The notes under the pieces are model-generated. The model searched no databases and had not been told where the DNA came from. It saw nothing but the letters and a program-made list of their open reading frames with translations. A program made the translations under genes and the position numbers. A stretch of 64,000 nucleotides of DNA from Haloglomus salinum (GTDB lineage: Archaea > Halobacteriota > Halobacteria > Halobacteriales > Haloarculaceae): positions 1,488,001 to 1,552,000 of the forward strand of contig NZ_CP101153.1 of assembly GCF_024298825.1 (NCBI RefSeq), given 5' to 3'. How positions within the stretch are numbered: the stretch's first letter is position 1; every line of letters starts with the position of its first letter. Shown piece after piece: positions 17,785 through 25,572 of the stretch.

Positions 17785-17914
17785 TCCCATCCACGGCAGC
17801 TTCCGGCGCTGATGGCAGAGCCGAAGCGACCGGGCGGACGACTCCGCGTGGGTCGGACCACCGTCACCCGGCCGAACCGGTACCTTTTCTCTCGCGACCT
17901 GCCACCGCTCCCCC

Positions 17915-18640
17915 GTGCGCGAACGGTACGTCTGCCTCACCTTCGACACGCTCGCGGCCCGTGTGGGGAGCACGCCCGCGGGTGCGTACGGGCCGTCCGA
18001 CGACGACTGGGCCGGAGCGCTCCGTGACGCTGTGGCCGCGAGCAGCGTCGGGCGCACCACGACCCCCGACGCGGTCCGTCCCCACCTCGACCTCCCGTGG
18101 CACCACCCCGACCGGATGCACGCCGACCGGCGCGGCGAGGACTGGTGGCGCCACCACGAGTCGGCGTTCGCCGACGCGCTCGCGGCCGTGGATGTCCCCC
18201 GCCGGCAGGCCGACGCGGTCGCACGGGGCGTCCGCGAGGCGTATCTCGACCCGACGGCGTGGGCCGCCGTCGAGGACGCGAACACGGCGCTGGACCGCCT
18301 CTCGGGCGCCGGCTGGAAGCCCGTCGTCTACCTGAACGGTCCACCGGAGGTCGAGACGTTACTCGCGACCGTCGGCCTCGACGACCGGGTGCACGAGGCG
18401 TTCACCTCGGCGCTCACGGGCTACGAACTGCCCCACGCCCGCGCCTTCGAGACCGTCGAGGACGCGCTCGGCGACTGCCGGCTCTGGTTCGCCGGCCGCG
18501 ACCCGGCCGGGGCCGCGGGGGCGCTGGACCTCGGGATTCCGGGTATCGTGGTGGCGCCCGACGCCGACGCGGCCCTACCGCCCGGCGCACGGTCGGTCGC
18601 GACGCTCGATGGAGTGGCCGACCTGCTCGACGGGAACTGA
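17915..18640 (+). CDS. HAD-superfamily-like protein with altered catalytic motifs
   Basis: 241 residues with the layout of haloacid-dehalogenase-fold proteins: first strand VCLTFDTLAARV, a helical cap (about 30-125), then GWKPVVYLNG, LTGYELPHARAFETVEDAL, CRLWFAGRDPAGAAGALDLG and IPGIVVAPDAD. The classic DxD of motif I is reduced to FDT, the Ser/Thr of motif II is Asn, the Lys of motif III is replaced in GYELPHA, and motif IV reads AGRDP. Activity as a phosphatase or dehalogenase is therefore doubtful; it may be a binding protein. GTG start. It follows the Trm-G10 gene on the same strand by 130 bases. Its stop is followed 20 bases later by dispersed repeat A. Confidence 0.7.
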   Translation: MRERYVCLTFDTLAARVGSTPAGAYGPSDDDWAGALRDAVAASSVGRTTTPDAVRPHLDLPWHHPDRMHADRRGEDWWRHHESAFADALAAVDVPRRQADAVARGVREAYLDPTAWAAVEDANTALDRLSGAGWKPVVYLNGPPEVETLLATVGLDDRVHEAFTSALTGYELPHARAFETVEDALGDCRLWFAGRDPAGAAGALDLGIPGIVVAPDADAALPPGARSVATLDGVADLLDGN

Positions 18641-18660
18641 CGCCGAGAACCGCACCGCTC

Positions 18661-18788
18661 GGCCGGTTCCGAGCACAGGAAGCGCGCGGGCGCGCCCCGG
18701 GTGAGCCGCCGAGCCACCGGCGAGGGGGCGAACCCTCCTGCCGCGCCCGCGGGGGGAGGTGAGGGGCCACTAGCACTCCGCTGGAACC
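18661..18788 (+). repeat. Dispersed repeat A, copy 2 (core only)
   Basis: Starts GGCCGGTTCC, ends TGGAACC, with CAGGAAGC, inner stem CGCGGGCGCG/CGCGCCCGCG and the block GGAGGTGAGGGG followed by TAGCACTCCGCTGG. It begins 21 bases after the stop of the HAD-like gene and runs in the same direction, so it would be in that gene's 3' untranslated region. The long right flank seen in copies 1 and 4 is missing. Confidence 0.8.
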
Positions 18789-18897
18789 ACCACGCCCCTC
18801 GCTCGACCCGAAACGCAGCCCATCGGGGACCCGAACCACGCGGGAGTGTTGTTCCCCCTCGAAGCGGCCCCATACATGGATACGAGCGATATCCCCG

Positions 18898-18938
18898 ATT
18901 ATTCGGTTTTTTGAAAACGTATGCTGATTTTTGTTCAG
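18898..18938. terminator. T-rich bidirectional terminator region
   Basis: AT-rich stretch between the converging HAD-like and clamp-loader genes with a run of six T (18907-18912) followed by GAAAA, and a second run of five T (18929-18933). T-tracts are the usual archaeal termination signal. Confidence 0.55.
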
Positions 18939-18942
18939 TTAG

Positions 18943-19971
18943 TCACGCACTACCGCGAGAGCGACCGAGTTCCGCGAGCAGATGCGAGAGGTGGACCCGG
19001 TCCGAGGTGCCCTCGACGAGGTCCATGTCCACCTCGCCGGCGAGCTGGTGGAGCCGAGCCAGGTCCCAGTTGCGGTTGCTCTCGCGGGCCACGCGCAGCA
19101 GTTCGGCCAGCAGTTCGTCGCCCGACAGGCCCTCGTCCTCGAGCAGGTCGTCGAGCGTCGACCGGGCGGCGTCGAAATCCCCTGATGCGGCGGCGGCGAG
19201 CATCTCCTCGACGTGGGCATCCACACCGACCTCGCCGAGCGCCTCGTAGGCCGTGTCCATCGTGACGGCCGCCCCGTCGCCGTCGTCGGCCTTCGAGGCG
19301 ACCAGCTGGGCGCCGAGAATCGCCCGCCGGAGGTCACCGTCGCCGTAGCTCGCCACGAAGTCGATACCCTGGTCGTCGTACGCCACGTCCTCGGCGTCGA
19401 GAATACGGCGGAGGACCGTCGCCGTCTCGTCGTGGGTCGGCGACCGCATCGGCACCGGGAAACACCGCGACTCGATAGGGGGAATCAGTTTCGAGGGCTG
19501 CCGGGTCGCGATGACGAACTGCGTGGTCCGAGCGTACTGCTCCATCACGCGGCGCAACGCCTGCTGGAAGTCCTCGCGGATGGCCTCGGCGTTGTCGAGC
19601 AGCACCGTCTTGTACGTCCCCGAGACGGGCTGGTGGGCCGCGGACTCCTTGAGAACGTGGTTTATCATGTCGCGCTTGCTCATCCGGGAGCGACCCTCCA
19701 GGAAGGGCGCGAAGCGCGGGTCGTTCTTGATCTCCGTCTTCGTCCGGCCGAAGAAGTCCGCGACGTTGATCTCCACGAGGTCGTTGTCCGGGTCCGCGTG
19801 GGCCTCGCGAGCAAGCGCGCGAGCGGCAGCCGTCTTGCCGACTCCCTCCGGCCCGTGGAGGACGAGGTTTATCGGCTCGTTCACGGCCTCGGTCAGGTAG
19901 TCGCGCACGTCCGGCTGGGGGAGGTCCGCGAGGTCGGGCGCGTGCGTCTCCGTCCACAGCGGGGCGTCCAT
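18943..19971 (-). CDS. rfcC: Replication factor C small-subunit paralogue (clamp loader AAA+)
   Basis: Clamp-loader ATPase, 342 residues, that would help load PCNA. N-terminus WTETHAPDLADLPQ resembles the RFC box I region. Walker A is HGPEGVGKTAAARALARE; an FFGRTKTEI stretch follows; the arginine-finger motif SRC is present (PPIESRCFPVP). The Walker B region reads LLDNAEA instead of the usual DEAD, so the catalytic Glu position is Asn. The C-terminal 100 residues are the helical collar. Haloarchaea carry three RFC-like genes (rfcA, rfcB, rfcC); assignment to rfcC is my inference from this divergence. ATG 19971 is close to a divergent promoter region shared with the receiver/GAF gene. Confidence 0.85.
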   Translation of the reverse strand: MDAPLWTETHAPDLADLPQPDVRDYLTEAVNEPINLVLHGPEGVGKTAAARALAREAHADPDNDLVEINVADFFGRTKTEIKNDPRFAPFLEGRSRMSKRDMINHVLKESAAHQPVSGTYKTVLLDNAEAIREDFQQALRRVMEQYARTTQFVIATRQPSKLIPPIESRCFPVPMRSPTHDETATVLRRILDAEDVAYDDQGIDFVASYGDGDLRRAILGAQLVASKADDGDGAAVTMDTAYEALGEVGVDAHVEEMLAAAASGDFDAARSTLDDLLEDEGLSGDELLAELLRVARESNRNWDLARLHQLAGEVDMDLVEGTSDRVHLSHLLAELGRSRGSA

Positions 19972-20089
19972 CGGCCACGGGTAGGCGAGTCGGGCGTATC
20001 AATCCACCCGTTCCAGCGCCCGGCACGTCACCCGAGTCCGACGCGACCACGGACTCGGGCACCGTCCCGGAACGTGAATCACGACTACA

Positions 20090-20101
20090 GATTTTTATGC
20101 G
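20090..20101 (+). promoter_or_regulatory. Promoter of the receiver/GAF operon
   Basis: ATTTTTATGCG lies about 30 bases before ATG 20126, the spacing of a leaderless haloarchaeal promoter. Confidence 0.6.
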
Positions 20102-20125
20102 GCAACCGCGAAGCACCCGTATCCG

Positions 20126-21115
20126 ATGAGTGGGACGGTTCTCTGTGTCGACCCGGACGACGAGGCGCGGTCGGCGACCGCATCCACGCTCGAAGACGCC
20201 GGGCTGACAGCGACCACCTGTCCCGACCTCGCGACCGCGGTGGACCGGCTCGACGGGACCATCGACTGCGTGGTGAGCGAGTTCGAGCTCCCCGACGGGA
20301 GCGGTCTCGACCTCCTGACCGTGCTCCGCGAGCGGGTTCCGGATGCGAGCTTCGTGCTCTTCACCGAGGCCGACCCGGACGACATCGACAGTTCGGCGCC
20401 CGACGGCGCCGTCATCGAGTACGTCCCGAAGCGGGACCCCGGCGCCCGGACACGTCTCGCCGAACTGGTCCACCACAGCGTGGCGTTCCGGACCCAGACC
20501 GCCTATCCGCTCCCCGACGACGAACGCGACCGCGTCGAGGCCCTCGAGGCCTACCGGCCGATTCTCTCCGACGTATCCCCCGCGTTCGACCGCCTCGCCA
20601 CACTGGCGAGTGACCTGCTCGACGTACCGATGGCCGCGATCGGCATCCTCGACGAGCACGAGCAGGAGTTCGTCGCCTGCTACGGCGTCGACTTCGGCGT
20701 CTTCCCCCGCGAGGAGACCGTCTGCACCTACGCGTTACTTGAATCCGGCGTCAGCACCATCCCGGACCTCGCCGACGACCCCCGCTTCGCCGACAACGAG
20801 GGACTGGACACGCTCGACCTCCGGGCGTACGCCAGCGCCAACCTGACCACGCCGGAGAGACGCGTCGTGGGGACGTTCTGCGCCTACGACAGCGTCCCCC
20901 GGGAGTGGACGGACCAGGACCGCGAACACCTCCAGCTGCTGGCCGCCGAGGCGATGGAGCAGATGGACCTCCGGCGTCGGCTCCACGAGCACGGTGACAC
21001 CGGCGACGCCACCGACCGGCGCCCCGACGCGGTGCCGGCCGGGAACGCGGCGGACCGCAGACGCGACCCGGACCGACCCGGGACCGACGGCGACCGCGGC
21101 GGAGGGGAGAAATGA
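20126..21115 (+). CDS. Receiver-like plus GAF domain protein with Asp-to-Glu phosphoacceptor
   Basis: 329-residue cytoplasmic signalling protein. Residues 1-125 are a receiver domain: acidic pocket VLCVDPDDE, the conserved Thr (VLFTEAD) and Lys (YVPKRDP) are present, but the phosphoacceptor position is Glu (CVVSEFELPDGSG) where Asp is expected. Residues about 150-300 form a GAF domain (ILSDVSPAFDRLATLASDLL, AAIGILDEHEQEFVACYG, ETVCTYALLESG, SANLTTPERRVVGTFCAYD). The C-terminal tail is charged and low-complexity. The stop overlaps the next start as ATGA, so it is co-translated with the RecA-like protein. Likely works without phosphorylation, as a constitutive or ligand-driven switch; partner kinase unknown. 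Confidence 0.85.
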   Translation: MSGTVLCVDPDDEARSATASTLEDAGLTATTCPDLATAVDRLDGTIDCVVSEFELPDGSGLDLLTVLRERVPDASFVLFTEADPDDIDSSAPDGAVIEYVPKRDPGARTRLAELVHHSVAFRTQTAYPLPDDERDRVEALEAYRPILSDVSPAFDRLATLASDLLDVPMAAIGILDEHEQEFVACYGVDFGVFPREETVCTYALLESGVSTIPDLADDPRFADNEGLDTLDLRAYASANLTTPERRVVGTFCAYDSVPREWTDQDREHLQLLAAEAMEQMDLRRRLHEHGDTGDATDRRPDAVPAGNAADRRRDPDRPGTDGDRGGGEK

Positions 21116-21822
21116 GCAGCCAGCAGCCGACCGACCGCCCGGACGGCGAGGGCGACGGAACGATGGACCCGTACCGCTTCGGCGACCTCCCGCTGGACCC
21201 GATTCCGGCCGGGCGGAACGTCCTCGTCGCTGGACCACCACACGTCGGCGCGCAGGAACTCGTCCTCCGGATGGTCGCCGGCTCGCTCGCCGACGACGAG
21301 GGAGCCGTCCTCATCACGACCGACACGGACAGCGCGAGCGTCCTCGATGACTGCCGCCGCTGTGGCGCCAGTCCCCGGGCGGACGGCCTCGGCGTGGTCG
21401 ACTGCGTCGGAACCACGACCGACGGGAGCGAGGACATCAGGGCGACGACGGTGTCGGGCCCGGACGACCTCACCGGCATGGGGATGCGCTACTCGAAGCT
21501 CTGCGCGGACTTCGACGCCGACAGCATCGGTCGCATCCGGATGGGCGTCGCCTCCGTCTCGACGCTGCTCTCGTTCGGCGACGTCCAGCGGACCTCGCGC
21601 TTCGTCCACACGCTCGCCGGGCGGAACGCCTCTATCGGCGGTTTCGGTGTCTTCCTCCTCGACCCCGAAACCCAGGACGAACGGACCGTCCGGACCATCG
21701 CGCACTTCTGCGACGGTCGTATCCAGGTCCGCGAGGCAGAGGACAGCGGGGATAGTGAACTCCGGGTCCGGGGTGTCCCCGGTCCCCGCGAGTGGACTCC
21801 GTTCGAGACGGATTCGACCTGA
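21112..21822 (+). CDS. RecA/KaiC-like protein with lost Walker A lysine
   Basis: 236 residues related to the haloarchaeal RAD55/KaiC-like ATPase group. PIPAGRNVLVAGPPHVGAQE is the P-loop region, but the GKT/GKS is replaced by GAQE, so ATP hydrolysis is unlikely. Other fold landmarks are kept: LITTDTDSASVLDDC (Walker B-like strand), SGPDDLTGMGMRYSKLCADF and GVASVSTLLSFGDVQRTSRF. It is coupled by a 4-base overlap to the receiver/GAF gene, so the two proteins probably interact. Its stop codon lies inside a 19-bp tandem repeat. Confidence 0.75.
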   Translation: MSSQQPTDRPDGEGDGTMDPYRFGDLPLDPIPAGRNVLVAGPPHVGAQELVLRMVAGSLADDEGAVLITTDTDSASVLDDCRRCGASPRADGLGVVDCVGTTTDGSEDIRATTVSGPDDLTGMGMRYSKLCADFDADSIGRIRMGVASVSTLLSFGDVQRTSRFVHTLAGRNASIGGFGVFLLDPETQDERTVRTIAHFCDGRIQVREAEDSGDSELRVRGVPGPREWTPFETDST

Positions 21823-21860
21823 AGCGACAGATTCGACCTGAAGCGACGGATTCGACCTGG
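21811..21860 (+). repeat. 19-bp tandem repeat across a stop codon
   Basis: Unit GATTCGACCTGAAGCGACA at 21811, 21830 and (12 bases only) 21849. The first unit contains the TGA of the preceding gene, so the second unit would re-encode the same end if the stop were read through. Confidence 0.85.
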
Positions 21861-21877
21861 CCAGTCCCTGACGGGGG

Positions 21878-21900
21878 GTTCCACCGGAAACGGAGGGGTT
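21878..21900 (+). other. ORB-like motif
   Basis: GTTCCACCGGAAACGGAGGG followed by GTT matches the origin ORB elements at 28.2 and 28.4 kb (consensus GTTCCAnnnGAAAnnnAGGG then GT). It is intergenic, 29 bases before the next gene, and about 6.5 kb from the origin core. Confidence 0.55.
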
Positions 21901-21928
21901 GAAGCCGGGCGCCGCCGGACCACGCCGT

Positions 21929-22210
21929 ATGACCGACGACGAGACCGAAGCGGGCGACGAGGTGCGGACGTGGCTGGTCGAACGCTCCTACAACAGCCGG
22001 AACCTCATCACGCTGGTCTACGCCACCCCCGACGGCGAGCAGGCGCTGACCCGGGAACTCTCCTCCTCGATGCTCGACCGGACCGCCGTCACCGCTGCGC
22101 GCGACGTGGACCCGGACGACCTCGCACCGGTCGCGGAGTCCGAACAGGAGCGCTACCGGACTGAGGCCGAGCGCGTCCGGGAGAACAACGACCCCGACGA
22201 CGAGATCTGA
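21929..22210 (+). CDS. Conserved-type small haloarchaeal protein, function unknown
   Basis: 93 residues, acidic. The readable centre TWLVERSYNSRNLITLVYAT then DGEQALTRELSSSMLDR has the alternating pattern of a compact alpha/beta domain. It has no cysteines, membrane segment or known catalytic motif. ATG 21929 is preferred over an upstream in-frame ATG at 21899, which falls inside the ORB-like motif region. It follows the receiver/RecA-like pair on the same strand but with a 106-base gap. No function can be proposed. Confidence 0.65.
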   Translation: MTDDETEAGDEVRTWLVERSYNSRNLITLVYATPDGEQALTRELSSSMLDRTAVTAARDVDPDDLAPVAESEQERYRTEAERVRENNDPDDEI

Positions 22211-22279
22211 GTCCGACGCCCGACGACCGGGTTCCGACGCCCGACGACCGGGCCCGACCTGCCGGTTCCGTGTTGGCCC

Positions 22280-23083
22280 TCACTCCCCGGTCGCGAGCGC
22301 GTCGAACGTCTTCTCGGCCCACCGAACCGCGAAGGCGGCTCCGTTGCGCTCGTACGCAGCCGTATCGAGGGCGGCAAACGGGTCCGGGAGGTCGAGGCCG
22401 TGCTTGACCGCGGCGCAGGCGAGTTCGGCGGCCGCGGCGAAGTCGGTCTCCCCGCGCGCGACCTCGCCCGGGAGGCCGTCGAGCCGGGGCTGGAGGCGCT
22501 CGCCCGCGTCGGCCCAGGCGTCGTGGAGCGCCGGGAGATGCGGGTCGTGCTCGGGGTCGCCCCACGCCTCGAAGACGGGCCGGGTCAGCCGGCCGACGTA
22601 CGCGTCGTACAGCGCTGCGCCGAGCTGGAAGGTATCGGCCGACGAGAGGGGTGTCGCCGCCGCCAGCTCCGGATAGCGCTCGCCGAAGAACGCGAAGAAG
22701 GACTCGGCGGGCGCCACGTCGGTCTCGACGAGCGCCTCGGCGACGAGGAAGTCGACGAAGGACTCGGGTGACCCCTCGAGTCGCGGCTTGACGAACACTG
22801 TCGGGGGCTCGGTCTGCCGGGTCCACGCCACCCCGCCATCGCCGGGAAGCCCGACGGTGAACTCGTCGCTCGCGTAGCGCGAGAGGACCTCGGGAACGTC
22901 CGCCGGGAGCCACTCGTCGGGCGCGGAGAAGGGGTCGAGCCCGTCGACGAGGAGGCCCAGCTGCTCGGCGACGGCCGGCTCGATGGTCTCGAAGTCGCGC
23001 GCGCAGTCCAGCACGACGGCTGCCGGCGCGTGCGCTCGGCGGACCGCCTCGAGGTCGTCGGAGAGGGTGCGTGGCTCGAACAC
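22280..23083 (-). CDS. Haloarchaeal protein of unknown function
   Basis: 267 residues, mostly helical, acidic, no membrane segment. Recognisable stretches are AVVLDCARDFETIEPAVAEQ near the N-terminus, TVFVKPRLEGSPESFVDFLV, and a Trp/Asp/His-rich centre (FEAWGDPEHDPHLPALHDAW). I recognise it as a haloarchaea-type conserved protein but not a function. The GTG start is one base after the stop codon of the 31-residue membrane peptide upstream, so the two are coupled. Confidence 0.75.
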   Translation of the reverse strand: MFEPRTLSDDLEAVRRAHAPAAVVLDCARDFETIEPAVAEQLGLLVDGLDPFSAPDEWLPADVPEVLSRYASDEFTVGLPGDGGVAWTRQTEPPTVFVKPRLEGSPESFVDFLVAEALVETDVAPAESFFAFFGERYPELAAATPLSSADTFQLGAALYDAYVGRLTRPVFEAWGDPEHDPHLPALHDAWADAGERLQPRLDGLPGEVARGETDFAAAAELACAAVKHGLDLPDPFAALDTAAYERNGAAFAVRWAEKTFDALATGE

Positions 23084-23084
23084 G

Positions 23085-23180
23085 TCAGGCCATGTACAGG
23101 CTCACGTAGACGACCGCCACCACCGCGAGGAACGCCGAGGCGCCGATGGTGCCCATGACGATCTTCGTCGCGTCGCTCAT
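23085..23180 (-). CDS. 31-residue single-pass membrane peptide
   Basis: Reads MSDATKIVMGTIGASAFLAV then VAVVYVSLYMA: a short polar start and one transmembrane helix of about 20 residues to the C-terminus. A TATA-like TTTTTAAATGG lies about 28 bases upstream of ATG 23180, and the stop codon is one base from the GTG of the following gene, which supports expression as the leading gene of a two-gene operon. Small regulatory or anchoring role is possible; nothing proves it. Confidence 0.65.
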   Translation of the reverse strand: MSDATKIVMGTIGASAFLAVVAVVYVSLYMA

Positions 23181-23324
23181 TGTCGGCCCTGCGTCCGGCC
23201 ACCATTTAAAAACTTCAGTTCGCGTCCGTGAGTGGGGCCGGAATCGTCTCGGCTGGCTCACGCAGCCGCGGTGTCGACAGCGCGAGCGGCGTTCGGGACT
23301 CGAATCTCGTGCCTGCCGGAAACA

Positions 23325-23366
23325 ACTTATAAATTGACCGTTCTCCACGGGAAACAGAGGGGTTGG
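23325..23366 (+). promoter_or_regulatory. TATA box followed by ORB-like motif
   Basis: ACTTATAAATT at 23325-23335 is a good TATA box. An ORB-like string (TTCTCCACGGGAAACAGAGG then GGTT, about 23341-23364) covers the expected transcription start. The promoter points to the Rid-family gene about 150 bases on. Orc1 binding here would be expected to interfere with transcription. Confidence 0.5.
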
Positions 23367-23504
23367 ATGAGTGTTACACACCGGCACGGGTCCGCCACAC
23401 AGGAGTGGCCATAGCCGTAGCGGTGACCACACCGCTGTCGAGACCCCCCGACCACCGCGAGCATCTCGCGAGCATTGACAGTGGCCGGGGCCGACGGGAC
23501 CACC

Positions 23505-23897
23505 GTGACCCGAGAACGCGTCTCGTCGGGGACGGAGTGGGAGGCGACCGTCGGCTACTCGCGGGCCATCCGGGCGGACGGGCGGGTTTCCGTAGCCGGA
23601 ACGACCGCCACCGACGAGGATGGTGACCCCGTCGCGCCGGGGGACGCGTACGCCCAGACGGCCCACGCGCTGGGCCTCGTGGCCGATGCGCTCGACGAGG
23701 CTGGCGCCGGCGTCGAGGACGTGGTCCGAACGCGCCTGTTCGTGACCGACATCGACGACTGGGAGGCCGTCGGCCGCGCGCACGGAGAGATGTTCGGGGA
23801 GGTCCGACCGGCGACGACGATGGTCGAGGTCTCACGGCTGATTCACCCGGACCTCGTGGTGGAGGCCGAGGCCGAGGCCGTCGTGACGGAGGAATGA
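23505..23897 (+). CDS. Rid family protein (YjgF/UK114), probable enamine/imine deaminase
   Basis: Members of this family hydrolyse reactive enamines and imines. The 130-residue protein has the family landmarks ATVGYSRAIRADGRVSVAGT, GDAYAQTAHALGLVADALDE, the catalytic-type Arg in VVRTRLFVTDI, and VRPATTMVEVSRLIHPDLV with the C-terminal acidic residues. Start choice: GTG 23505 gives MTRERVSSGTEWE, which matches the usual start of haloarchaeal relatives; GTG 23481 and TTG 23475 are in frame upstream. It stands alone, convergent with the MATE gene. Confidence 0.85.
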   Translation: MTRERVSSGTEWEATVGYSRAIRADGRVSVAGTTATDEDGDPVAPGDAYAQTAHALGLVADALDEAGAGVEDVVRTRLFVTDIDDWEAVGRAHGEMFGEVRPATTMVEVSRLIHPDLVVEAEAEAVVTEE

Positions 23898-23946
23898 GCC
23901 GTCGAAACAGCGCGGATTTTCCAGCTACCGGGTCGTTCGTGGCGGC

Positions 23947-25512
23947 TCAATCACCACCGGCACCGACACTCGCGGTCCGGGCGATGGCCTTCCAGCGCCC
24001 GGTCGCGAAGCGGACGGCGTTGACTCCGGCCCTGGCGTAGAGGTCGAGCAGGATGGCGGCGTAGATGGCGACGACGCCGAGTCCCCGACCCGGCGCGAAC
24101 GACAGTGGCCCGAGCGTGACCGCGTACCCGACCGGGAGCGCGAGGAAGGCGATAGGGAGCCGGAGCCCGTATGTCCCGAACAGCGTGCCGTAGAACGGCC
24201 AGCGCGTGTCGCCGGCCCCACGGAGCGCGCCGCGGGTGGTGCGGGAGACGGCGAACCCCGCGACGCCGAGGGCGAACACCCGGACGAACTCGGCAGTGAG
24301 CGCGACGTCCTCGGTCCCGAACAGGGTCGCGATGGGGACAGCCAGGACCGCGAGTACGACCGCCGCGAGGAGTTGCGTGGCGAGCGCAATCCGGACGGTC
24401 GCCCAGCCGTCCCGAGTTGCGGTATCCTCGTCACCCCCGCCGACGGCCTGGCCGACCAGCGTACTCGCGGCGGTCGCGTACCCCCACGCCGGCATCATCG
24501 CGAACAGCACGACCCGCCGCCCGACGGCGTACGCGGCGACGTACGGCGTCCCGAGGACGCCGAGGACGAACAGGAACGGGAACCGGCCGAAGGTACGGGC
24601 GAGTCGTGTTCCGGTGAGTGGTGTCGCAACGCGGACGATCTCCGCGGCGAGTCCCCGGTCAAACTGCGGCCCGCCGAGGCGGAGGCGGATCGGCCAGCGT
24701 CCGGAGAGGAAGACGACCACGAAGACGGCTGCTCCGGCGGTGTTGGCGACTGCAGTGGCGATGGCGGCACCCACCACCCCCAGAGGCGGCGCGGGACCGA
24801 GCCCGAACACGAGCACCGCGTTGAGGACGATATTGGTCGGGAGCGTGATGAGTCGCACGTACATCGGCGTGCGCGTGTCCCCGACACCAGCGAGAGCACG
24901 CGCGGCAATCATCGACCAGAAACGGGGGGCCATCGACAGCATCACGATTCTGAGATACGCCGCCCCGATTCGGGCCGTCTCCGCGTCGGGCGCGAGCAGG
25001 TCGAGGAGCGGCCGTGCGTAGAACCAGGCGACCGCGGTGAGCGGCAGGGCGATTCCGAGCGCCAACCAGACCGACTGCTTCACCGCGAGGTCGGCCCTGG
25101 CGGGTTCGTCCGCGCCCGTGAGCCTGGAGACGACGCTGATGGTGCCCGACGTGAGCGCCAGCGAGATGCCGAACGCGACGAAGTAGTACTGGAACCCCAG
25201 TTCGAGCGCGGCGATGCCGACAGCACCGGTCGCGAGCCCGACGAAGACGAAGTCCGAGACCCGGAGCGCGACGCGGAGCCCACCGGTCACCATCACCGGC
25301 AGGGCGAGGTCGAACGCGCGGTCGGCACGGTCGCGCTCGACGAGCCCGAACCGTGCGAGGAGGGCCGGGAACCGCATCGCCACCGCCCGGAGTCGTGCCC
25401 CGAGGGCCCCGAGGAGTTCCGCCAGCCGGGAGAGCACACTCGTGAGCATCGACGCCAGCACGAGCGAGAACGTGAGCACGAGGACGACCGGCGGCGAGTC
25501 CCGGGGCGACAC
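23947..25512 (-). CDS. MATE family multidrug/organic-cation exporter
   Basis: Cation-coupled efflux transporter of the cytoplasmic membrane. Two homologous six-helix halves can be traced: LALPVMVTGGLRVALRVSDF, then FVGLATGAVGIAALELGFQY; in the second half IVRVATPLTGTRLARTFGRF and VGQAVGGGDEDTA. ALAGVGDTRTPMY and ALRGAGDTRWPFY are the matching loops of the two halves, a clear internal repeat. The start is uncertain: GTG 25512 adds a hydrophobic stretch and a basic region of about 45 residues before the standard family start; ATG 25377 (MRFPALLARF) is an alternative. Substrate not predictable. Confidence 0.88.
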   Translation of the reverse strand: MSPRDSPPVVLVLTFSLVLASMLTSVLSRLAELLGALGARLRAVAMRFPALLARFGLVERDRADRAFDLALPVMVTGGLRVALRVSDFVFVGLATGAVGIAALELGFQYYFVAFGISLALTSGTISVVSRLTGADEPARADLAVKQSVWLALGIALPLTAVAWFYARPLLDLLAPDAETARIGAAYLRIVMLSMAPRFWSMIAARALAGVGDTRTPMYVRLITLPTNIVLNAVLVFGLGPAPPLGVVGAAIATAVANTAGAAVFVVVFLSGRWPIRLRLGGPQFDRGLAAEIVRVATPLTGTRLARTFGRFPFLFVLGVLGTPYVAAYAVGRRVVLFAMMPAWGYATAASTLVGQAVGGGDEDTATRDGWATVRIALATQLLAAVVLAVLAVPIATLFGTEDVALTAEFVRVFALGVAGFAVSRTTRGALRGAGDTRWPFYGTLFGTYGLRLPIAFLALPVGYAVTLGPLSFAPGRGLGVVAIYAAILLDLYARAGVNAVRFATGRWKAIARTASVGAGGD

Positions 25513-25572
25513 GGGCTATTTCAGGGGCCGCTCCCCCCTCGTTCTTCGGGTTCCGGCCCGCTGCGCGGACGA

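Noticed and set aside
23367-23414. 15-codon leader peptide MSVTHRHGSATQEWP
   Set aside because: Has an ATG downstream of a TATA box, but nothing else supports translation; too short to call.
25527-25555. Further ORB-like motif opposite the one at 25573
   Set aside because: GGAACCCGAAGAACGAGGGG fits only with an extra base and a changed core, so it is too weak to call.
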